From assembly GCA_025594325.1 (NCBI GenBank), contig JANHCV010000006.1, positions 1,240,001-1,304,000 of the forward strand: DNA of 64,000 bases. The letters run 5' to 3'. Under the pieces are notes generated by a model, which was not told where the DNA came from, ran no database searches, and saw only the letters and a program-made list of their open reading frames with translations. The position numbers and the translations under genes are program-made. This document shows positions 20,534 to 31,141 of this stretch, piece by piece; position 1 is the stretch's first letter; every line of letters starts with the position of its first letter. This DNA is from Blastocladiella emersonii ATCC 22665 (Eukaryota > Blastocladiomycota > Blastocladiomycetes > Blastocladiales > Blastocladiaceae).

Positions 20534-22119
20534 CCGTATCCTCAAGGACCACTTCTCCAAGAGCAGCACACATGTCAACGAGCCATCGCGCACCCCAGTC
20601 TTCTCCCACAGCGCAGCTCATATATAAATTTGCGCGATCGTTTTCCATTCTCGAATCGTGTTGCTCATCATCCGCGCGTCGAAGGAAAAGGGCAGGAACC
20701 GCCGCCGTGGTCGCTTGCGATGGCCATGGCTGCGCACCTCACCCTCGCCCGTTTTACCACAAATGGTCATGGCCCCCGAAAAATCCCTCAATTACTCCTG
20801 ACTTTGAAACGTGTCGCATGATGCATAGCTGGATCGCTTAACTCCGATCGATCGAAACTGACCAAGGTACGGTCGCGTCGCTCATTGCACGTGCGCTCGT
20901 GACGCCACGATGTGCACAGCGCCGGCACGCTCGTGAGGGTTGCAACGTGCGCAATCTCGTAACCGATGCATAAAATGCTTGAGGAGTAGCACCAGAAAAG
21001 GGGAGGCCGCCTCCCTCGCCGCGGCGGCGGGGAGGGCAGAGAATTGAGGCGGAGGCGGAGGAAAGAGGTGGAGAGAGTGCGGGCGAAACGGTGCGCGTTG
21101 CGCAGGGATAGGTGTATCGAGTGCGTGGTAAGCAGTGAGTCGGGTGGGGACTGCGTCGCTCATGTAAGCGGCGAACGTTCGAGTCGTGCGCGTGCAACGA
21201 AGAGGAGCAGCTCCCGGCGCATCATGTGCTGATGAACGTCGCGTCTCGGTGCGCTCGCCGCTCGCATTCTTATCGCGCCCGCGTACTTCGAGCGCTCCAA
21301 TGCACGCTTCTTGTCCCTTCGATCATCGTCTGGAACCTCGTGAGCGCGGCGGCGGAGATGGCCACAGTGCCGCGCGGCGAGGACTCGCGCGGCACACGCC
21401 CAGGCGCGGCGTTCATGGTCACCGAAGGGCACGTTTTCAGGAAACTCTCGAGCACACCTTCCACCAAGCCTGGGTCCGTTTGATTCACACAGTCCGCAAA
21501 GCAGGCGAATTGGTTCGAAGGCAGCAGTGTCCATGACCACGGCGAAGGGGATGGATCGCAGCGCTTGTTCGCTCTTCACCGCACACGCAATGAAGCTGGG
21601 CTGGTGGTCGACACGCCATGCACCGGGGAGAGTCATCACTTCCCCGATCACGTCAATGGTCATCTCGTGGCCGCGACCGACGATCGGTGCAGCTGCGGCG
21701 CAGCGACGCAGCGAGCCGCTGCTGCAGCAAGCACCGTACTGCGTGTTTTGAGCGCGTCCGCAGTAAGCGTTGACCGCATCCGCAGCGTCTCCTGTCCCGC
21801 GTGGAACATGCTGCGGTCAGTTCTCTTGCTGCGGTGGCGGTGGTTTGAGCTCGCACGCGAATCAAAGAAGGCGAGCGGCTTCCACGGGAGATTTCTGGAG
21901 CGCGCGCGTGTGGCGTCGCTGTTCACGCCCTCCTTGACCGAGCAAGCCGGTTGCGCCCATGAGCAATCCGATGGCGAGCAAGCCCGCCCGGCGTCCCTTC
22001 CCATAAGATCGGGCGACCCCCGCAGACCCGGGTTCGAGGCGTTGTTGGCGCTGGCGGAGCACATGCGGCTTAACCCGACCATTTACCAGTGCCAAAGGAC
22101 TAGTGGGGTAGCTAATGCG
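20534..22119. other. Long intergenic region, no gene identified
   Basis: About 1.6 kb. Frames are short, lack conserved motifs and change strand repeatedly. A TATATAA-like motif lies near 20620. The frame of the downstream repeat protein stays open upstream to about 21565, but that extension is unlike the repeats and was not accepted. Decayed coding sequence here cannot be excluded. Confidence 0.45.
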
Positions 22120-22785
22120 ATGACTATGAAGCGCGATACAACGACAGGCGCGTTCGTCAGGGAGAATCGCGGCGCCAACAAGCAGTTGGTATACGACGAC
22201 AAGAAGGGGCTGCGCGTGGTGCAGCGCAACAGAAACGGCGATGGCAGGTATGACGTGACCAAGTCGTACCGCGACGGTAAGCTGGTGTGGGCGGCGGCCG
22301 ACACCAACGGCAATTACCAGATGGACTACTTCATGACGACCGGCGCCGACGGGTCCATCACGTACACGTACGACAAGAACGAGGACGGGATCGCCGAGCG
22401 CACGATCGTCGTCAAGGACGGCGTGAGCATCGAGCAGCACGACTACGACGGCAACGGCAAGGTCAACGCCACCGTGCACCGCTACGCCGACGGCACCACG
22501 TACACGGAGTACGACATTTCGAACGACGGCATCCTCGACGCCGCCACCACGTACCGCGACGGCCGGCTCGTGTCAGGCGCGTACGACAGGAGCTACGACG
22601 GTGTCCTTGACACGAGCGTGGTGCGCAACGCCGGGGATGGCAAGTACAACATGTTCAAGGACACGGGCCAGGACGGCACCTTCGAGACGGAGCTCGGGCC
22701 CGACAACGGCGCCCTCTCCAACTTCCTCAACTCGGTTGCCAGGTTCACTGAGTTCAGGGACGTAAACGTTGGTTACGAGGCTTAG
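22120..22785 (+). CDS. D-x-N-x-D-G repeat protein
   Basis: 221 residues from the ATG at 22120 (a second ATG is at 22126). The frame is open further upstream, but only this part shows repeat structure. Seven repeats begin at 22228, 22300, 22372, 22441, 22513, 22585 and 22660, with spacings of 72, 72, 69, 72, 72 and 75 nt. Each opens with an acidic Ca-loop-like motif (NRNGDG, DTNGNY, DKNEDG, DYDGNG, DISNDG, DRSYDG, DTGQDG), followed by an aromatic-rich beta-strand segment such as YRDGKLVW or YADGTTYTEY. No signal peptide is visible at the chosen start. Function unknown. The regularity predicts an elongated or propeller-like Ca-binding beta structure. Confidence 0.7.
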   Translation: MTMKRDTTTGAFVRENRGANKQLVYDDKKGLRVVQRNRNGDGRYDVTKSYRDGKLVWAAADTNGNYQMDYFMTTGADGSITYTYDKNEDGIAERTIVVKDGVSIEQHDYDGNGKVNATVHRYADGTTYTEYDISNDGILDAATTYRDGRLVSGAYDRSYDGVLDTSVVRNAGDGKYNMFKDTGQDGTFETELGPDNGALSNFLNSVARFTEFRDVNVGYEA

Positions 22786-23052
22786 TAAGAGTTTGCATGT
22801 GCTTCGTTGTGTTTTTGATACATTTTATTCATGACTGCCCGCAGCCTTTTTGGGAAACAACAAGCGTCCCGCAGCGAGCGCGAGACAGATTTACGAGAAT
22901 CATGTGGCGGCACCTGACCGCCACCTTCACCGTTTGTCTCTCTGCCTCTCGCCGCTCCGGCGCAGTAGACTCTGATCGACCCCCGGCCTTTGGGTATCAC
23001 GCATCGTACCATTCTCACCTACTGCAACGCATCAAGCATCTTCCACCCTACC
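22786..23052. other. Spacer between repeat protein and mitochondrial uL6
   Basis: 267 nt with no supportable frame; presumed 3' UTR of the repeat protein and promoter of the uL6 gene. Confidence 0.4.
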
Positions 23053-23763
23053 ATGTCACTCGGGTCCACGGTGTTCCGGCGGTCGTTCGCGACGGCGCGG
23101 CCGCAGCTGTCCAACATTGGGCGCAAGCCGGTCGTCTACGATCCGGCGACGACGTCGATCCTGTTCCGCAACCCCTACCCTGCGCCCGCGGCGAACGCGG
23201 GTCCGCCGAGCAAGCACGCCATGGACCGGCGCGCGCCGTACACGGTGACGGTCAAGGGCCCGCTCGGCACGCTGTCGCGGACGGTGCCGCCGTACGTGAA
23301 GCTGCTGCCGCGCGAGGACGCGGACGTGGCGGCCAAGCAGAAGGCAGCGCTCGCGGTCGGCGTCGACTTCCCGACCGTCGACAAGCAGCGCGCGGCGTGG
23401 GGCTCGACGCGCGCGCACCTCGCCAACATGGTGCACGGCGTCACCGAGGGGTGGAAGTGGACCGTGCGGTTTGTGGGTATCGGGTACCGCGCCGCCGTCG
23501 AGACGGACGCGGCGTCGGGCCAGGCGTCGGTCCTGCTCAAGCTCGGGTACTGCAACACCATCTCGCTGCCCGTCCCCGCGGGCGTCAAGGCCGTTGCCGT
23601 GCAGCCCGACCACCTCGAGCTCACGGGCGCGTGCAAGGAGGACGTGGCCCAGTTCGCCGCCGATATCCGCAAGTACCGCCGGCCCGAGCCCTACAAGCAG
23701 AAGGGTGTGTTCGTCAACGGCGAGACCATTGCCAAGCGCCACCCCAAGGGCAAGAAGAAGTAA
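23053..23763 (+). CDS. MRPL6: Mitochondrial large-subunit ribosomal protein uL6m
   Basis: 236 residues starting MSLGSTVFRRSFATARPQLS, a typical mitochondrial presequence. The bacterial-type L6 fold follows: YTVTVKGPLGTLSRTVPPYV in the first domain; TRAHLANMVHGVTEGWKWTV, FVGIGYRAAVE, LKLGYCNTISLPVPAGV and ACKEDVAQFAADIRKYR in the second; and the lysine-rich rRNA-binding end KGVFVNGETIAKRHPKGKKK. Length and motifs fit fungal Mrpl6. The ATG at 23053 is preferred because an upstream extension lacks presequence character. Intronless. Confidence 0.95.
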   Translation: MSLGSTVFRRSFATARPQLSNIGRKPVVYDPATTSILFRNPYPAPAANAGPPSKHAMDRRAPYTVTVKGPLGTLSRTVPPYVKLLPREDADVAAKQKAALAVGVDFPTVDKQRAAWGSTRAHLANMVHGVTEGWKWTVRFVGIGYRAAVETDAASGQASVLLKLGYCNTISLPVPAGVKAVAVQPDHLELTGACKEDVAQFAADIRKYRRPEPYKQKGVFVNGETIAKRHPKGKKK

Positions 23764-23838
23764 AGCGGTCCTCGGTGCTATCGTCGTGTCCGTGTCTAGT
23801 CTACCTGTGTTTGCCTCTCCCCCACCACCAATTTTCTA

Positions 23839-24603
23839 TTATCTGTTCTGTATCGCATCCCACTCTGCCGGCATCGACTTCGTGGTCGCCGCGTGCGCCG
23901 CCTGCATCCCGCGCAGCAGCGAGGCAAACTCGGGCAGCCGCTCGCGCCAGTCGATCGCTGGTCCCTGCTCCGACGCGCCGAACCCGTTCAGCAAACTCGC
24001 GCGGTACGCAGCCGCGAGCTCTACACGTCGCGTCAGTCAGTGTGCCCCTCCACCTGAATCCAACGAGAGAGCAACCATACCATGCACCGGCCCCTGGTCC
24101 TGCGGGAACACCTCATTCACGAGCCCGACGCGCGCAGCGAACGCAGAGGACCGCCGCCCGCCACCGTCGCCCGCGCCCTCGACCTCGAGCCGCGCCTGGA
24201 CGTACACGGCGTCGAGGTGCGCCTGCGCGGCGTACTTGCTCTCCTCCGTCAGCCCGCACTCGTCCCCGGCCGACTCGGCGATCCATTTCGCCAGCAGCGA
24301 CCGCGCGTGGATCACGGGCCGCAGGAGCGCGGGCCACTCGATCGTTTTTGGGGTGACAGCCGACTCGAGTGCGCGCACGAGGACCTGTGACGCGGTCCAC
24401 CACGGGTGCTCGGTCTTGGGCGAGGACGCGGAGGAGTCCGAAGAGGATTGGGAATCGTCCTGCCGGATCGCGGCCGCGCATGACGGATCGAGCGCGGTCA
24501 GTGCGGCGAGGACGGCGGCTGTTGGACCCTCGGCTGCGACGCGCGGGTCCGAGTAGAAGGCGGCCATGGCCGTGGTCAGGCTCTCGTGCTCCATTGGTTC
24601 CAT
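23839..24603 (-). CDS. Hypothetical conserved-looking protein
   Basis: Exons 24081-24603 and 23839-24020 (minus) give 234 residues. The 60-nt intron (GTATGG...CGTGTAG, with CTGACTGAC just upstream of the acceptor) is needed because the first frame otherwise ends in GGGAH. Start MEPMEHESLTTAMAAFYSDP. The body is helical with EHPWWTASQVLVRALES, TIEWPALLRPVIHARSLLAK and, after the junction, ELAAAYRASLLNGFGASE and IDWRERLPEFASLLRGMQAA. An acidic Ser-rich loop lies near residue 75. No signal or TM. I do not recognise it. It shares a 177-nt divergent promoter with the next gene. Confidence 0.68.
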
Positions 24604-24780
24604 GATTCGTTCGTTCTGTTGACTGAGGAGCGCAGAAAGTGGCGCGGCGCGCTCCGAGTGATCGACGTATGAGAGCGCGTGGCGACGGGTCAGGTGACGC
24701 GAGACGCGCTTCTGCAAGCTGTCTCCTCCCTTGTCTCATTGTCTCTCCTCGACCAACGCGTCACTCAAACGTCACACACC

Positions 24781-25358
24781 ATGAAGGCAAAGAAACCTAT
24801 CACGAGCGGCAAGAAACCCGCCTCCGCGTCCGCCTCCGCCGCCGCGAAACCCGCGAGCCGGCTCGAGGCCGCGGCCAAGGCGAGCCTGTCCAAGACGCTG
24901 CACGCGATCGGGAAGAAATCGCCCGCCGCGACGCCCGCCAAGGCCACCGCGCTTGCCTCCGGCAAGTCGCCAGCATCGTCCGCCGCCACGCCGCGCCGCA
25001 CGGGCCCCGCGACGCGCGCCCAGGCCACGGCCACGGCACAGGCGCTCGACGCCGTGTACGACGCGATCGTGCGGAGCAGCAGTCTGCCCGGATCGGCGGC
25101 GGGGTCGCCCGCGACGTCGCCCAAGGTGCGTCCCACCGCCTACGCGAAGCCGTGAACCACGCGGCTCACGCGTGAACCGTGCGGCGATTGTAGAAGAAGA
25201 AGCTCGTGGGCGCGAACCAGCAGCCGCTGCTGTCGCGCGACGAGCTGCGCGCGCGGACCGAGGCGGCGCAGCGCGAGTTCGAGGCGCGCGAGCGTGCGGC
25301 GGCCGCGGCGAGGGTGCAGATCGATGCCGCTGTCGACCAGCTCGCGGACTTGCTCTAG
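24781..25358 (+). CDS. Small basic protein, unknown
   Basis: Exons 24781-25125 and 25194-25358 give 169 residues; the intron is 68 nt (GTGCGT...GATTGTAG), phase 0. The first 115 residues are Lys/Ala/Ser/Pro-rich with several KxxxKSP-like segments (GKKPASASASAAAK, KTLHAIGKKSPAAT), histone-H1-tail-like. The second exon is basic then helical: KKKLVGANQQPLLSRDELRA, EAAQREFEARERAAAARVQI, DAAVDQLADLL. A nuclear or nucleolar nucleic-acid-associated role is inferred from composition alone. Confidence 0.65.
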
Positions 25359-25478
25359 CCATTTTCCCTGACGACGTGTATATAGACCTGATCATTAGCA
25401 TCTGAAGAGGGGTGGGTCATGTATGGGTGGTGGTGGTGCAATGGTATGGGTGTAATGACAGCTGCGCAGACTCTACGA

Positions 25479-27722
25479 CTACGGCGACTGCGGCGGCGAC
25501 AGGTCGTTGGCGGTGGACTCGGGCCCCGACGTGTCCGCGGTGTCCGCGATCCCGGCCGCGCGGAGGTCGGCGGCGAGCTGGGCGCGGACGCTCTCGAACT
25601 TCTGCTCGATGAGGAGCCGGTTCTTGATCTCGGCGAGCTTGCCCCACGTGTTGCGCTGGCCGAGGCGCAAGAACCGGGTCATGCGGTACTCGTCGGGGTC
25701 CGAGAGGATGTGGACGCAGTCGATGAGGGCGAGCTGCGGCAGGATGTTCACGTTGCCCCCGAAATTCTGTAACCAGATGAAGCTCCAGTCCTGGTCGAGC
25801 ATGGGCGGCAGCAGGCGCAGGTCGCGCAGCATCTTGAGCCACTTCTTGAGGTCGAGCTTGATGAGGTGCTCGAGCGCCGTCAGCACGAACCCGCCGCGCC
25901 ACCCGCGGCCGCCGCGGTGCGCTGTCGGGTTGCCCGACCCACCCGTCGGCTCGAAGTGGAACGGGAACACGTGCGGGTTCACCTGGCTCACGATCGTGTA
26001 TGTCACGTTGAACAGCTGGTGCAGCGAGCGCGTCGGGCTACGGTGGGCGAGCGAGCGGTGGGCGAGCGAGGGGATTAGCGTACGATCAGCGAGCACAGCG
26101 AATCATACCAAACGAGCGTACATGTCGGTGCGCAGACTGCCGTCCTGCCACTTATCGCCCCAGCCCGTGAACGGCTCGATAACGACGTCGCCGGCGCGGT
26201 TGACTCGCTTGATCATGAGCTGGACGGGCTCGATGACGCCGGGCACGGCCGACGAAGCCATGACGGCGGACCAGATGACGACGTTGGGCGAGGTCCGGTA
26301 GTTGAGCAGCTTGGGCCGCGTGTTGCGGCCGGCCGTGACCACGGACACGTTGAGCACACGCCCGGTGCGGCGGTACGCCTCGAGGAACGTGAGGTCGCCG
26401 CCGGTAACCCACCCCATCTTGCTCTGCCATCGGGCCGCCGAGAACAGAACGCCGTCGGTCCACAGGCGGCGCAACCGCACGCTCCACGGGTCGTCGCACG
26501 CCGTGAGGTGCACGTGGATCCCGGGCTCGAGCTCGTTGTGCAGCTCGGCGTCGGTGCGCGTGCACACGATGGCGGCGATCAGCGACCCGGCCGAGGTGCC
26601 CGTGATGACGCGCGGCAGCAGGTCCGCGTCGAGCAGCGACCGGATCACGCCCAGGTGGTAGTACGCGAACGAGGCGCCGCCCGACAGGCACAGCGCGGTG
26701 CGCCCGTACAGCTGCGCGGCGCGGGCGAAGAAGACGCGTTTCGCGCGCGCCGACTCCCATGCGTGCGCCGGGTCGGCGGGGTCGACGGGCGCCGCGGCGA
26801 GCGAGTCGAGCGCCGAGACCGTCTCGTGCACGTACTCGTCGATCAGCGACTTGGTCCCGACCAGGCAGTGCGAGTACAGGTGGCGCGTCTCGACGCCGCC
26901 GATGTTGGCCTTGCACGCGCTCTCGAGGCACAGGTCGCGCAGTTTCGGGAGGCTCGCGGGCGGCGCCGGTGCCGGTGCCGTGTCCTCGCCGAACTCGGGC
27001 GCAGCGGGCGCAACACTCCCGGCACCACGGCGGAACCGGCGCAGCTTGGCCGTGATACTGCGGATGAGCCGGTAATCGTAGATAGGCGACGCGGCGATCT
27101 CGCGCCACGCCTGACGGCCGAAATGGTTATCGAGCGCGACGGCCGCGTCGCACCACGCCTCGTACGTCGTGGACGCGAGCAGCTGCTTGCGGAACGCGCC
27201 CGCGCGGCCGGTCCACACGACACACGACTCGTAGACCGCGACGCACTGGCGCACGAGAAAGTAGAGGACCAGCTCGGCGACCAGCGTCACGCCGATCGCC
27301 ACGATCAGCGGCCACCGCAGGAACGTGTACGTGACGCCCTCGGGGCGCGGCTTCATCCACGGGCGCAGCGTCGTGCCCAGCACCGAGTTGTTGCTCCAGC
27401 GCACCGCCGCGGCCGGGGTTTCGGGGTCGGACTGCAGCGCGTCGTCGTCCGAGTCGGAGCCGGCCGACCCGTGCGAGTGCGAGTGGTAGTCGCTCGCGGC
27501 GCGCGCCGGGTCGACGAGGTCCGCGTCGTCCTCGTCGTCGAGCTCAAACTCGGACCCCGAGTCTGCCGGGGGAGGCGGCGGCGGCGTCACGGTCGCGGTG
27601 CGCGCGCGGCGCTTGTGCATCATGGCGGACCCGTTGCCGTTGCCGTTGGTCGCGACGGCGGGTGATGGCGGGTGGTTGGTGGCCGACGACGACGACGACG
27701 CTGAAGACGTCGTGATGGCCAT
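25479..27722 (-). CDS. Patatin-domain triacylglycerol lipase (Tgl3/4/5, SDP1 type)
   Basis: Exons 26109-27722 and 25479-26015 (minus) give 716 residues. The 93-nt intron (GTATGA...CACCAG) separates MYARL from LFNVTYTIVSQVNPHVFPFH, a hallmark joint of this family. After a Ser-rich acidic N-terminus comes one membrane segment (WPLIVAIGVTLVAELVLYFL), then the DUF3336-type region (YEAWCDAAVALDNHFGR) and the patatin core. The core has the oxyanion SGGASFAYYHLGV, nucleophile elbow GTSAG (Ser about residue 376) and the dyad Asp in WQDGS (about 528). Expected role: lipid-droplet or ER triacylglycerol/lysophospholipid hydrolysis. The start at 27722 is the first Met after an upstream Pro-rich read-through. 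Confidence 0.92.
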
Positions 27723-28080
27723 GGGTTGGTGTAGGTTGGTGCGTAGCAAGTTCGTAGCAGGTTGCGGGTCGGTTGGTTGAGGAGGGGAGAGCGAGAGCGC
27801 GAGGGCCGGGCCCTCCTTATGCCTCGGCCTCAGCAACTCTACCGAGGCTCATTCGCCGCCCGTTTCCGGGGTGTAGCGCGTCATCGCGGGCGTGTGAAAA
27901 CGACGAGTCGGCGAGGGCGTGGAGGAGAGCCCCAGCGGCGCGCCCCAACGCGGGCGAGGTCGGCCGCCGCGGGCCGGCGGGTCGGCTCAGCTGTAATACG
28001 TCTCGCACCCGATGTCTCGCGCCCCACGCGTCAGCTGCGACTACGCCACCACTATCAAGTGTATTCACCCAAACATCAAC
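27723..28080. other. Intergenic between EMC1 3' end and lipase 5' end
   Basis: 358 nt with no supportable frame. It is presumed promoter of the minus-strand lipase plus the 3' flank of EMC1. Confidence 0.4.
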
Positions 28081-30910
28081 TCACTGCCACTGGATCCGCA
28101 GCAGCTTGCGGTTAAGCACCGCGCGCGCCGCAACGGCGGCGACCGCGAGCCCCGCGCACGTCAGGAGCAGGGTGCCCTTGCCAAACGACTCGGAGAGCTG
28201 GTCAAAGGCGCCCGACGGCGTGACGCGGGTCCAGAACACGTCGAACCCGAACGCGAGGACCGCCGACGTACTCTCGAGGTGCGTCGCAGCGGTCGCGATA
28301 CGCGGCGCGACGACGTGGCGCGTGTGTGAGACCACGGACCGGTCGTCGGTGCCCATCGGCAGCATGTGCGCGTAGGGGACGATCCCGGCCTCGGCGAGCA
28401 CCTCCTTGGGCTCGGTCGACGCACGCAGGGCGTCGGCGAGGCGGCGCGGGATCGTGGCGACGCTGCGCGTCGTCGTGTACACGACGTCGGCGACCGCGAT
28501 CCCGTTGCGCGTCGACGTGACGCCGAGCCCCGTGATCACGTCGCGCACCGCGAGCGCAAACGACGCCGCGTGCACGATCGGCCGCGGGCCCGCGAACGAG
28601 GTGGCCGCGAGCGGCGCGGAGTCCTGGTCCACGGCAAACATCTCGAGCACCGTCACCGTCCACCCCGCGGGACCGACGAGGCCGCGGTTCCAATACACGA
28701 GCACCGTCCAGTGCTCGGCCCGCACCGCGTGCACGGGCAGCGTCCAGTCGACGTCGACCTGCGCGTAGCTGCCGAGCACGTGCCCCGACACCGTGTCGAG
28801 GAGCGCGACGCGCAGCTCGCCGACGTCTACGTCAGGGCGCGTCACGACGGCCGCCACGTTCGGGTTCAGGTACTTGTACCGGACGGACCGGTCGCCCATG
28901 ACGCGGCCCGCGGACGCCACCTTGGTGCGGCGCGGCAGCGCGACGGCCGCCGTGCGGTCGCCGGGGAGCGTGATGTTGAACGTGGACACGACGTCGCCGC
29001 CGTCCACGACCGCGAACCCCTGGACCGTGGTCCCCTCGATCCGGTGCACGTGCGCGGGGAGCGGCGTCGGGAGCGCGCGGCCCACGACCTCCTCGGCGGG
29101 CGTGACGATCCGCATGCCCGTGGCGATCTCGCCCGTGAACGGGTTGACGGTGAGCGTGGCGCGGTCCGTGACGACGCGCACGAGCGCGGGGTCGCTGCCG
29201 ACGGTGCCGCGGATCAGGTCCATGTACTCGGCCTTGTCGGCAAGCACACGCGACCACACAACGTCGCCGCGCGCCGAGTCGACCGCGTACATGGCGTTGC
29301 TGTGGGTCAGGAACACGGCGAGCTTGCGGAACCCGAACGCGTCCATGTTCGCCGCGTCGGTGCTGGGCTCGAGCGCCGCGAGGAGGACGCCCATCGGATC
29401 GGCGACGAACGCGTTAAGCGCGCCGCGCGCCATGGCCAGGTGGCTCGACCACCGGTCCATCCACCGCGTCAGGACCGACGCGGACGGCAGCTCGGCCTCC
29501 TCCCACGAGTGCGGCTCCGGGTAGTCAACGATCACGCCGTCGCGGATGCTCGCCAGCGCCTCGTGTCGCGTCCACGCGACGGCGCCAGAGTCGGAGACGA
29601 GGTGCAGGTTGTGGTCGGCCGTCACGACGAGCACGACGCCCGTCGCGGGCGAAGGGGCCGACGCGAACTCGATGGTGGGGAGCGTGACGCTCGCATCGTC
29701 CTCGTCGGCGGCAGTGGCGCGGAACGACGCGGTCTCGAACACGGTCGACGCGGCCTGCGAGCCGTCGTCAGCGACGTCGAGGATGCGGTCCGCGTACTGG
29801 ACCTGGACGTGGTGCGTGGTCGGGGAAACGGTGACGCGCGCCGAGTCGGCGGCGCGGGGACCCTTGTACACGACAGCGTGCTTGCCGTCGACCGCGTCGA
29901 GCTTGATGACCGCGGTCGCGCTGCCGCCGTCGAGGCGGAGGAAGCACGAGTCGCGGACCGCCGAGAGAGCGATGTTGCCCGACACGGGGAGCGGCGAGAC
30001 GACCGAGTCCTTGACCTCCCACTTGGGCGTGACGCGCGCCGCGTGCACGGCGCCGGCCTTGAGGAACACGACCCACTTGTTCTTGGTGCACCCGGCGAGC
30101 TTGGCGCCCGCGACGGGGCCCGCGGTGGCGCGCACCGTGGTCGGGACCTCGTCCGCCGTGGCCGCGCCGTACACGATCGACAGCGTATCGCTGTGCTGCG
30201 TCAGCGCCCACAGGTGCGTACCCGTCCACCGCGCCTCGCGCACGGTGCCGCGTTCGGCCGACGTGCCCCACGCGGACGCCGTCAGCGTGCCCGCGCTCGT
30301 CGCGCGGTCGTGCCCCAGCACGTACACGGTGCCGTCCAGGACGAGGACCGCGTCGTCGCCCGCCGTGCACACGACGGACGCGCTGCCGGCGGCGGAGGGC
30401 GAGGCGTTGGAGACGTGGGTCTGTGCGACCAGCGAGCCCGACGCGGCGGTCCACACCTGGACCAGCGGACCGTGGCGCGTGTCTGCCACGGTCGCCAGGT
30501 GCTTGCCGCACACGGCAGTCGTCGCGAGGGTCTGGTCGGCGGGGAGGACGTGGCGCCAGACTAGACGTGCGGCGTCAGGCGGGTTAGCGACGCGTCGTTG
30601 CGAGTTGAGAGGCGGGAGAGCGCACCGAGCTTGCCCTGGTTGGCGGCATCCGCGAGGCCGACGGCGCGCTCGCTCGCGACCACGGCGTGCGTGCCCTCCT
30701 TGGCCCAGTGCAGGTCCTTGGGCTTGCCGATCGATTCAATGTGCCTACGCGCACGCGCTGTCAGGATCGAGAACATGACGCGTACAGGTGAGAGGAGTAC
30801 CAGTCAAACTTGCCCGCCTGGTCCTCATACATGGCGCTGGCCAGGGTCGGGAGCGTCGCCGCAACGGCCACGGCGGCGAGCGCCAGGCCGAGCGGGTTGA
30901 GCGGTTGCAT
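28081..30910 (-). CDS. EMC1: ER membrane protein complex subunit 1
   Basis: EMC1 is the large luminal-propeller subunit of the ER membrane insertase complex. Three exons, 30801-30910, 30626-30744 and 28081-30560 (minus), give 902 residues. Introns are 56 nt (GTACTC...GCGTAG) and 65 nt (GTGCGC...GTCTAG). Splicing restores the conserved start: signal peptide (MQPLNPLGLALAAVAVAATL), MYEDQAGKFDWHIESIGKPK, then GKLVWRHVLPADQ across the second junction. The long third exon contains beta-propeller repeats and the conserved C-terminal region (SVRYKYLNPNVAAVVTRPDV, PRPIVHAASFALAVRDVI), ending with a TM helix (GTLLLTCAGLAVAAVAARAV) and a short cytosolic tail. Length lies between yeast and human EMC1. 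Confidence 0.93.
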
Positions 30911-31141
30911 GGCGAGTGGTGGTCTCTGAGGCAGATCGAGCTGCTTCTCAAGGAGGGAGGGGAGGAAGAGGGAGGGCGGCGGCGGCGGCGGCGCGAAAAG
31001 AGCTCCGCCACGTCGCTGACGCCCGCGCCGTGAGTCACCTGACGCACGCGTGCCGATCGCCACGCGCGAATACGCGTCGCTCCTCGCCGCCAAGTCGGCG
31101 CTCCCGCAAGCACACTCGCCATGAAGAATTAACCAGCTAAC

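Noticed and set aside
21160-21663. Minus-strand 167-residue frame
   Set aside because: No conserved motif, and neighbouring frames look equally good; no evidence of coding.
22030-22060. GGTTCGAGGC resembling a tRNA B box
   Set aside because: No acceptor stem, A box or anticodon arm could be folded around it; no other tRNA candidates were found.
21565-22119. Upstream in-frame extension of the D-x-N-x-D-G repeat protein
   Set aside because: The frame is open but shows no repeat structure or signal peptide. The later ATG at 22120 is more economical, though an unseen upstream exon remains possible.
28366-30564. Plus-strand 732-residue frame
   Set aside because: Antisense shadow of EMC1, with extreme Arg/His/Val composition and no motifs.
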